This document shows, in pieces, positions 58,290 through 64,000 of a DNA stretch of 64,000 nt. The first letter of the stretch is position 1, and the number at the start of each line of letters is the position of its first letter. The stretch lies in contig JAFUZJ010000030.1 in assembly GCA_017476665.1 (NCBI GenBank), positions 1 through 64,000 of the forward strand. The letters run 5' to 3'. The translations under genes and the position numbers were made by a program. The notes under the pieces were generated by a model, which saw only the letters and a program-made list of their open reading frames with translations, searched no databases and had not been told where the DNA came from. The DNA comes from Lachnospiraceae bacterium. Its GTDB lineage: Bacteria > Bacillota > Clostridia > Lachnospirales > Lachnospiraceae.

Positions 58290-59157
58290 GGATTTCTTTA
58301 CCGATCAAAAAAATTCAGTGGTGCGGTCTGACCGTATCCTGTATACGCCGTCAGCCTTTGCGAAGAATTCCCTGCTGTATCTGCAGGAGATCGGCAGGCT
58401 GCAGGCAAAGCAGGCGCATACCTCCAGACGGAGCGATCTGGATTCCTTTTTGCTGCTCATAGTGACGGAGGGAGCAGGAAATCTGGTATATGAGAACTGC
58501 ACATACCGGCTGGAAGCGGGGGACTGTGCTTTCATCAATTGTGCGGGTTCCTATTCCCATACAACTTCGGAAGAAGCACTATGGTCTCTGGCCTGGATCC
58601 ATTTCAACGGAAACACCATGCAGGCGGTGTATGAAAAATATCGCAACAGAGGCGGCAAGCCGGTTTTTCGCCCGGCGGATCCGGAGCAGTTTCTGGCGCT
58701 GCATGACAGTATTTTTCATATGGCGGATTCCAACGATTATATCAAAGATATGAAGATCAACAGCGGGCTGAGCGAGTTGCTGGTGCTGCTCATGGCGGAA
58801 TCCTGGAATCCGGAGGAGGCCGGCAACAGAGGCAGGAGTCTGGCGGATCTGAAGACCTATCTGGACGGACATTACACGGAGAGAATTTCGTTGGATCAGC
58901 TGGCGGAGCTTTTTTATATCAATAAGTTTTATATGACGCGGGTGTTTAAGGAGCAATACGGTGTGTCAATCAACACCTATCTTCAGCAGTTGAAGATTAC
59001 GAAAGCGAAACAACTGCTTCGTTTTACGGAGGCATCCGTGGAGGAGATCGGAATTAAGTGCGGCATCGGTGAGGCAAACTATTTCAGCCGCCTGTTCAAA
59101 CAGGTGGAAGGGATCACGCCCAGCGCGTACAGAAGGCAGTGGAAAACAGGTAATTAA
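58282..59157 (+). CDS. AraC-family transcriptional regulator
   Basis: 291 residues. N-terminal cupin-like ligand-binding domain (LLLIVTEGAGNLVYE, YRLEAGDCAFINC) and C-terminal double helix-turn-helix (about 195-290): ISLDQLAELFYINKFYMTRVFKE and VEEIGIKCGIGEANYFSRLFKQ, ending GITPSAYRRQW. The domain layout is that of sugar-responsive AraC regulators. Overlap with rarA is probably a matter of compact packing; the target is unknown. The GDP-fucose operon follows beyond a terminator. Confidence 0.93.
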   Translation: MNKDFFTDQKNSVVRSDRILYTPSAFAKNSLLYLQEIGRLQAKQAHTSRRSDLDSFLLLIVTEGAGNLVYENCTYRLEAGDCAFINCAGSYSHTTSEEALWSLAWIHFNGNTMQAVYEKYRNRGGKPVFRPADPEQFLALHDSIFHMADSNDYIKDMKINSGLSELLVLLMAESWNPEEAGNRGRSLADLKTYLDGHYTERISLDQLAELFYINKFYMTRVFKEQYGVSINTYLQQLKITKAKQLLRFTEASVEEIGIKCGIGEANYFSRLFKQVEGITPSAYRRQWKTGN

Positions 59158-59196
59158 GCGGTTGCTTGAAAAGTCAATATTGTGCAAGTGAAAGTC

Positions 59197-59228
59197 AATC
59201 CGATGCATTCCATTGCATCGGATTTTTT
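59197..59228 (+). terminator. Rho-independent terminator after the AraC gene
   Basis: AATCCGATGCA pairs perfectly with TGCATCGGATT across a six-base loop, followed by a T-run. Confidence 0.88.
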
Positions 59229-59268
59229 AATAGAATGGTTAAAATAAATGGTAATCGGAGGGAAAAAG

Positions 59269-60357
59269 ATGAAAAAGGCTTTGATCACAGGAGTGACCGG
59301 TCAGGACGGATCTTACCTGGCAGAGTTTTTGCTGGAAAAAGAATATGAAGTGTACGGGATGATCCGCAGATCGTCCGCCGATTTCAGAGAGCGTATCGCA
59401 CATCTGGAGGGCACGGCGCACTTTCATTTGAAATTTGGTGACCTGGGAGATTCCATCAGTCTGGTGAAACTGATCAGCGAAGTGAAACCGGATGAGATCT
59501 ACAATCTGGCGGCACAGTCCCATGTACAGGTATCTTTTGATGTACCGGAATATACGGCAGACGTGGTTGCCACGGGTGTGCTGCGAGTGCTGGAAGCGGT
59601 GCGGGTATGCGGATTGGAGAAAACCTGCCGGATCTACCAGGCAAGCACTTCCGAACTGTACGGAAAAGTAGAAGAAGTTCCGCAGAATGAAAACACCCCG
59701 TTTCATCCGTATTCCCCCTATGCGGTGGCCAAGCAGTACGGATACTGGATCGTGAAAGAATACCGCGAGGCGTATGATATGTTCTGCTGTTCGGGTATTC
59801 TGTTCAACCATGAATCTGAGCGGCGCGGAGAGACCTTTGTGACCAGAAAGATCACGTTGGCGGCGGCGAGAATTGCCCAGGGAAAGCAGGACAAACTGTA
59901 TCTGGGAAATCTGAGCAGTTTGCGGGATTGGGGTTATGCAAAGGATTATGTGGAATGTATGTGGCTGATCCTTCAGAACGATAAGCCGGAGGATTTTGTG
60001 ATTGCTACCGGCGTACAGCACTCCGTGCGGGAATTTGCCACACTTGCGTTTCATTATGCAGGAATTGAACTGGAGTGGCAGGGGGAAGGCATGGAAGAAA
60101 AGGGAATTGACAAGGCCACAGGGAGAACTTTGGTGGAAGTGTCCCCTGATTTTTACCGCCCGACTGATGTGGTCAACCTATGGGGTGACCCCACCAAGGC
60201 CAGGACGGAACTTGGATGGAATCCTACCAAGACCAGCTTTGAGCAGCTTGTGGAATTGATGGTAAAACATGATATGGAGAAGGTGGCAGTGGAGAGAGCC
60301 GAGGAACATATCAGAATGAATCTTGCGGAATATTTGGAAAAGGGAATTGTAAAATGA
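59269..60357 (+). CDS. gmd: GDP-mannose 4,6-dehydratase
   Basis: 362 residues from ATG 59269 after CGGAGGG; an ATG at 59248 lies before that site. Extended SDR fold: [18 protein letters not shown] nucleotide loop, [12 protein letters not shown], and catalytic [11 protein letters not shown] (YxxxK). GMD also shows the substrate motif [17 protein letters not shown]. Converts GDP-mannose to GDP-4-keto-6-deoxymannose, the first committed step to GDP-L-fucose. First gene of gmd-fcl-manC-manA; the following start overlaps its stop by ATGA. Confidence 0.96.
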   Translation: MKKALITGVTGQDGSYLAEFLLEKEYEVYGMIRRSSADFRERIAHLEGTAHFHLKFGDLGDSISLVKLISEVKPDEIYNLAAQSHVQVSFDVPEYTADVVATGVLRVLEAVRVCGLEKTCRIYQASTSELYGKVEEVPQNENTPFHPYSPYAVAKQYGYWIVKEYREAYDMFCCSGILFNHESERRGETFVTRKITLAAARIAQGKQDKLYLGNLSSLRDWGYAKDYVECMWLILQNDKPEDFVIATGVQHSVREFATLAFHYAGIELEWQGEGMEEKGIDKATGRTLVEVSPDFYRPTDVVNLWGDPTKARTELGWNPTKTSFEQLVELMVKHDMEKVAVERAEEHIRMNLAEYLEKGIVK

Positions 60358-61298
60358 TGGAGAAGAATGCAAAAATTTATGTGGCAGGACACCGGGGAAT
60401 GGTGGGATCTGCAATCATCAGGGAATTGGAACGCCAGGGATATACCAATCTGGTAACCCGGACACACGCGGAACTGAATCTGTGCAGACAGGCAGAGGTG
60501 GAACAGTTTTTTGCGGAGGAAAAGCCGGAGTATGTTTTTCTTGCGGCGGCAAAGGTAGGCGGGATCGTGGCGAATTCCGAGGCGCTGGCGGATTTTATGT
60601 ATGACAATATGACATTGGAGATGAATGTGATCCATTCCGCCTGGCAGAACGGCTGTAAGAAGCTGGAATTTCTCGGCAGCAGTTGTATCTATCCCCGTAT
60701 GGCGCCGCAGCCCATGCCGGAGAGCTGTCTGCTGACAAGTGAGTTGGAGAAGACCAACGAGGCGTATGCGTTGGCGAAGATCTCCGGATTGAAATACTGC
60801 GAATTTCTGAACAGACAGTACGGTACAGATTATATCAGTGTGATGCCTACGAACCTCTATGGTCCCAATGACAATTATCATCCGACTCACAGCCATGTGT
60901 TACCGGCCCTGATCAGACGGTTTCACGAGGCGAAGGTTGAGGGGAGAGAATCCGTTACCTGCTGGGGGGACGGCAGTCCTTTGCGGGAGTTCCTCTATGT
61001 GGATGATCTGGCGAATCTGTGTGTGTTCCTGATGAATCATTACAGCGGAAATGAAACCGTGAACGCCGGCACCGGCAAAGAACTGACCATTAGAGAGCTG
61101 ACAGAGCTGGTGGCGAAGGTGATCGGTTATGAAGGGAAGATCGAGTGGGATACATCCAAACCCAATGGCACGCCCAGAAAGCTTCTGGATGTGAGTAAGG
61201 CGACGAAGCTCGGCTGGACTTATAAGACCGAGCTGGAGGAAGGGATCCGGCTCAGTTATGAGGACTTCCTGAACAATCCCATGAGAGCAGAGAGGTAG
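60354..61298 (+). CDS. fcl: GDP-L-fucose synthase
   Basis: 314 residues, starting at ATG 60354 (ATGATG, either Met possible). Nucleotide motif [30 protein letters not shown] and catalytic [13 protein letters not shown]. This epimerase-reductase turns the product of Gmd into GDP-L-fucose using NADPH. The last segment ([20 protein letters not shown]) is typical of the family. GDP-fucose would feed capsule, glycoprotein or flagellar glycosylation; no glycosyltransferase is in view. Confidence 0.96.
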   Translation: MMEKNAKIYVAGHRGMVGSAIIRELERQGYTNLVTRTHAELNLCRQAEVEQFFAEEKPEYVFLAAAKVGGIVANSEALADFMYDNMTLEMNVIHSAWQNGCKKLEFLGSSCIYPRMAPQPMPESCLLTSELEKTNEAYALAKISGLKYCEFLNRQYGTDYISVMPTNLYGPNDNYHPTHSHVLPALIRRFHEAKVEGRESVTCWGDGSPLREFLYVDDLANLCVFLMNHYSGNETVNAGTGKELTIRELTELVAKVIGYEGKIEWDTSKPNGTPRKLLDVSKATKLGWTYKTELEEGIRLSYEDFLNNPMRAER

Positions 61299-61302
61299 AA
61301 GG

Positions 61303-62619
61303 ATGAATATTGTATTGTTGTCCGGCGGATCGGGGAAAAGGCTCTGGCCGCTTTCCAATGATGTCAGATCCAAGCAGTTTATCAAAATCTTTCGGAAAGA
61401 GGACGGCTCCTATGAGTCTATGCTGCAGCGTGTCTACCGTCAGATCAAGACAGTAGATGCGGACGCTGTTGTGACGATTGCTACCAGTAAGACACAGGTG
61501 TCGGCGATCCACAATCAATTGGGCGAGGATGTGGGGATCAGCGTGGAGCCCTGCAGACGGGATACCTTTCCGGCCATTGCGCTGGCCACGGCTTATCTGG
61601 TGGATGTGATGGGGGTAGATCCGGAGGAATCTGTGGTGGTATGTCCGGTGGACCCCTATGTGGAAACAGATTATTTTCAGTCATTAAAAGGATTGGCGGA
61701 GCAGGCTGATAAGGGAGAAGCCAATCTGGTGCTCATGGGGATCGAGCCCACATACCCCAGTGAAAAGTATGGGTATATCATTCCCGAGAGTGAAGCGCAG
61801 ACTGCCGGTGTGAAGACGTTTAAGGAGAAGCCTACGGCTGCGGTGGCGGAGGACTATATCGCGCAGGGAGCGCTTTGGAACGGCGGCGTGTTTGCGTATA
61901 AGCTCCGTTATGTTCTGAACAAAGCCCATGAACTGATCGATTTTACAGATTATGAAGATCTGTTTGCAAAATATGAGACGCTTACCAAAATTTCGTTTGA
62001 TTATGCAGTGGTGGAAAAGGAAGACAAAATTCAGGTCATGCGGTTTGCCGGGCAGTGGAAGGATCTGGGTACGTGGAATACCCTGACAGAGGCCATGGGA
62101 GAAAATGTGGTAGGGAAAGGTATCCTGAATGAAAAGTGCAGCGGTGTGCATATCATCAATGAGATGGATGTGCCTGTGTTGGCCATGGGACTGCATGATG
62201 TGGTGATCTCAGCGAGCCCGGAGGGAATCCTGGTTTCCGATAAGGAGCAGAGTTCCTATATCAAGCCCTATGTGGACGAGATCGATCAGCAGATCATGTT
62301 TGCCGAAAAGAGCTGGGGCAGCTTCAAGGTGCTGGATGTGGAGAAAGAATCCATGACCATTAAAGTGACATTAAACGCCGGACATTCCATGAATTATCAC
62401 AGTCATAAAAACCGTGATGAGGTGTGGGTGGTGATCAGTGGCCAGGGAAAGACCATTGTGGACGGAATGGAGCAAAGCGTAAAGCCCGGTGACGTGGTGA
62501 CCATGAGTGCAGGCTGCAGGCATACGGTGATAGCGGATACAGAGCTAAAGCTGATGGAAGTGCAGCTGGGGAAAGAAATCAGTGTACAGGACAAGCAGAA
62601 GTTTGAGGTGGAATATTGA
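61303..62619 (+). CDS. manC: Mannose-1-phosphate guanylyltransferase (type II style)
   Basis: 438 residues. N-terminal nucleotidyltransferase (about 1-290) with LLSGGSGKRLWPLSN and the FKEKP motif; C-terminal cupin (about 340-438) with NYHSHKNRDEVWVVISGQG and GDVVTMSAGCRHTV. The cupin is the usual type II PMI domain, but manA is also present downstream, so the cupin may be regulatory. Makes GDP-mannose from GTP and mannose 1-phosphate, feeding gmd. Four bases after fcl. Confidence 0.94.
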   Translation: MNIVLLSGGSGKRLWPLSNDVRSKQFIKIFRKEDGSYESMLQRVYRQIKTVDADAVVTIATSKTQVSAIHNQLGEDVGISVEPCRRDTFPAIALATAYLVDVMGVDPEESVVVCPVDPYVETDYFQSLKGLAEQADKGEANLVLMGIEPTYPSEKYGYIIPESEAQTAGVKTFKEKPTAAVAEDYIAQGALWNGGVFAYKLRYVLNKAHELIDFTDYEDLFAKYETLTKISFDYAVVEKEDKIQVMRFAGQWKDLGTWNTLTEAMGENVVGKGILNEKCSGVHIINEMDVPVLAMGLHDVVISASPEGILVSDKEQSSYIKPYVDEIDQQIMFAEKSWGSFKVLDVEKESMTIKVTLNAGHSMNYHSHKNRDEVWVVISGQGKTIVDGMEQSVKPGDVVTMSAGCRHTVIADTELKLMEVQLGKEISVQDKQKFEVEY

Positions 62620-63611
62620 GAAAACCGTTTATGCTGAGTCCCTCCGCAAAGGATTATCTGTGGGGAGGCAGCAGACTGAATGACGAATTTGCAAAGGGTA
62701 TCGATATGAGCCCGTTAGCGGAAACCTGGGAGTGTTCCACACACCCGGACGGTCCCAGCTTTGTGGTTTCCGGTGAATATGAGGGGAAAAGCCTGACGGA
62801 GGTGCTGCATGCACATCCGGAATTCCTGGGAACCCATCCGGCAGAGGTGCATGAGCTGTGTCGAAAAGGAGAGTTGCCGATCCTGATCAAGTTCATTGAC
62901 GCAAAACAGGATCTGTCTGTCCAGGTACATCCGACGGACGAGTATGCACGGAAGCATGAGAACGGACAGTTGGGAAAGACGGAAATGTGGTATGTTCTCG
63001 ATGCCGCTAAGGACACGTCACTGATTTACGGACTGAAGCAATCGGTGGAAAAGGATGTGCTGCGTAAAGCGATAGAGGAGGGAAAGGTGAGCAGGTATCT
63101 GCAGCGTGTACCGGTTAAGAAGGATGAGGTCTTTTTCATCCAGTCCGGTACGATCCACGCCATCGGCGCAGGCGCATTGATCGCGGAGATTCAGGAGAAC
63201 AGTAACCTGACCTATCGTCTGTATGACTATGACAGGGTGGATAAAAACGGGCAGAAGCGATCCCTGCACATTGAGAAAGCATTGGAGGCGGCAAATCTGG
63301 AGGCGGCAAAAGAACCCAGACAGCCCTTGCGTGTATTGCATTACAAACCGGGCATGGCCAGCGAGCTGCTTTGCAGATGTAAGTATTTTGAGGTGTACCG
63401 TCTGTTGGTGAACAATGAGAGAAGGCAGAATGTAACCTATCAGTCGGATCATATGAGCTTCCGCGTGTTGCTCTGTGTCAACGGATGCGGCACGATCCGG
63501 TTCGGCGGGGAAGTGCTGGAGATCTATAAAGGCAACTGTGTGTTTGTGCCGGCAGAATCGGAGGTATTAAAGTTGCACGGGCAAATGCAGCTTTTGGATG
63601 TGAGGGGATAG
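62616..63611 (+). CDS. manA: Mannose-6-phosphate isomerase, class I (short form)
   Basis: 331 residues from TTG 62616 (TTGA overlap with manC; GAGGTGG seven bases before). DYLWGGSRLNDEF opens the protein and the zinc site is in LSVQVHPTDEYA with Gln and His, then KTEMWYVLDA with Glu, and GTIHAIGAGALIAEIQ with the last His. Interconverts fructose 6-phosphate and mannose 6-phosphate, supplying the operon from glycolysis. No phosphomannomutase is in the operon. Confidence 0.95.
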   Translation: MRKPFMLSPSAKDYLWGGSRLNDEFAKGIDMSPLAETWECSTHPDGPSFVVSGEYEGKSLTEVLHAHPEFLGTHPAEVHELCRKGELPILIKFIDAKQDLSVQVHPTDEYARKHENGQLGKTEMWYVLDAAKDTSLIYGLKQSVEKDVLRKAIEEGKVSRYLQRVPVKKDEVFFIQSGTIHAIGAGALIAEIQENSNLTYRLYDYDRVDKNGQKRSLHIEKALEAANLEAAKEPRQPLRVLHYKPGMASELLCRCKYFEVYRLLVNNERRQNVTYQSDHMSFRVLLCVNGCGTIRFGGEVLEIYKGNCVFVPAESEVLKLHGQMQLLDVRG

Positions 63612-63615
63612 CTGT

Positions 63616-64000
63616 TCAGAATAATTCCCGGATCAGATATTGATAGATCTTTTCATTTCGGGTCTGCCAGTTTTCACAGATTCCACGGGCAATCTCTTCA
63701 GTGGGAACGGAAAGGGTTAAATTGATCAGAGTGATGTCCTTATCCTTGGCGACCAGATTTGCTTCGTATTCCCCGGAAGTGGATTTATAATAATGACTCT
63801 GCACAGATACTTCATTGCGCAGGGTCATTTCATTTTCCTGAAAATAAGTGTCGATATCCTGCTTGATGGACGGATTGATCCGATTGTCAAAATAGTGGAG
63901 CGTTTCTATTCCTTCCTCTGTAATTTTTAACTGGGTGCGGTTGCCCACAGCCTGAGAGGAGATCATGCCGGCATCGGTCAGTTCTGCAATTGCCTGCTGC
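63616..64000 (-). CDS. DUF4364 family protein (C-terminal part; gene runs off the edge)
   Basis: Minus strand; the frame is open to the end of the window, so the start is outside. The visible 128 residues begin in a winged-helix segment (QQAIAELTDAGMISSQ), then LKITEEGIETLHYF, an HTH wing, and a beta-rich C-terminal part (LVAKDKDITLINLTLSVP). This fits DUF4364, a group of putative DNA-binding proteins of Clostridia. It converges on manA with only 4 bases between; no terminator is evident. Confidence 0.8.
   Translation of the reverse strand, partial: QQAIAELTDAGMISSQAVGNRTQLKITEEGIETLHYFDNRINPSIKQDIDTYFQENEMTLRNEVSVQSHYYKSTSGEYEANLVAKDKDITLINLTLSVPTEEIARGICENWQTRNEKIYQYLIRELF

Noticed and set aside
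1..64000. CRISPR arrays, rRNA and tRNA genes
   Set aside because: No regularly spaced repeats with unique spacers and no rRNA or tRNA-like sequences were seen; the tandem repeats at 29246 and 46749 are coding.

Overview
The window looks like chromosome of an anaerobic, motile, spore-forming Firmicute of the class Clostridia, most likely a gut Lachnospiraceae. The evidence is pyruvate:ferredoxin oxidoreductase, a formate dehydrogenase, reverse rubrerythrin and high-molecular-weight rubredoxin, an alpha/beta-type spore protein, a YtvI-like membrane protein, flagellin with CsrA, pectin and hemicellulose glycosidases, and families common in Lachnospiraceae (DUF4250, DUF4364, GYD-repeat PD-(D/E)XK nucleases). 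No rRNA, tRNA, CRISPR array or classical insertion sequence was seen. Gene calls rest on reading protein motifs by eye.

Layout. 1-11.1 kb: redox block, with an RnfB-like polyferredoxin (cut by the edge), PFOR and a GltD-like flavoprotein in one overlapping operon, then a NuoF-tail/GltD chimera, a Cys-type formate dehydrogenase and a fructose-6-phosphate aldolase/transaldolase. 11.2-17.7 kb: spore protein, then trigger factor, clpP, clpX, engB, a YtvI-like gene and truA. 17.8-24.1 kb: orphan response regulator, TraX-like protein, GH105, MntP, cold-shock protein with a long structured leader, a membrane-anchored EIIA-Glc-like protein lacking both histidines, and GH43. 24.2-27.4 kb: copper resistance (two CsoR-type operators, csoR, copA with an in-frame CopZ domain). 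27.4-30.2 kb: a putative DNA-inversion switch next to csrA and flagellin. 30.5-42.3 kb: PD-(D/E)XK nuclease, clpB, antiporter, MgtC, MATE, TerD-like protein, and a sigma factor with its membrane partner. 42.4-50.6 kb: a four-part fusion protein, rubrerythrin, coiled-coil protein, Hrb, and the rtcB-prfH RNA-repair/ribosome-rescue pair. 50.7-59.2 kb: heterodimeric ABC exporter (minus strand), DUF4250, an ASKHA protein, a polysaccharide deacetylase, rarA and an AraC regulator. 59.2-63.6 kb: the GDP-fucose operon gmd-fcl-manC-manA. A DUF4364 gene runs off the right edge.

The most exciting element is at 27492-28291. Two 27-bp sites of form TGCAACA-N13-TGTTGCA lie in inverted orientation (25 of 27 bases identical) around a small FimB/FimE-sized tyrosine recombinase gene. 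Inside the segment, close to the left site, is a good sigma-D/sigma-28 (flagellar) promoter that points out of the segment, away from csrA and flagellin. Inversion would put it directly upstream of csrA and flagellin, reading into them. The flagellin leader also carries a CGGA-loop hairpin of the CsrA-binding type. I infer a self-contained phase-variation switch for csrA/flagellin, captured here in the disconnected orientation.

Other points worth attention are a copA-copZ in-frame fusion with an internal ribosome binding site, the EIIA-like protein that cannot be phosphorylated at the usual residues, an SDR-TPR-nucleotidyltransferase-DUF4125 fusion, a long folded intergenic element near 40.3 kb, and a perfect hairpin in front of rtcB.
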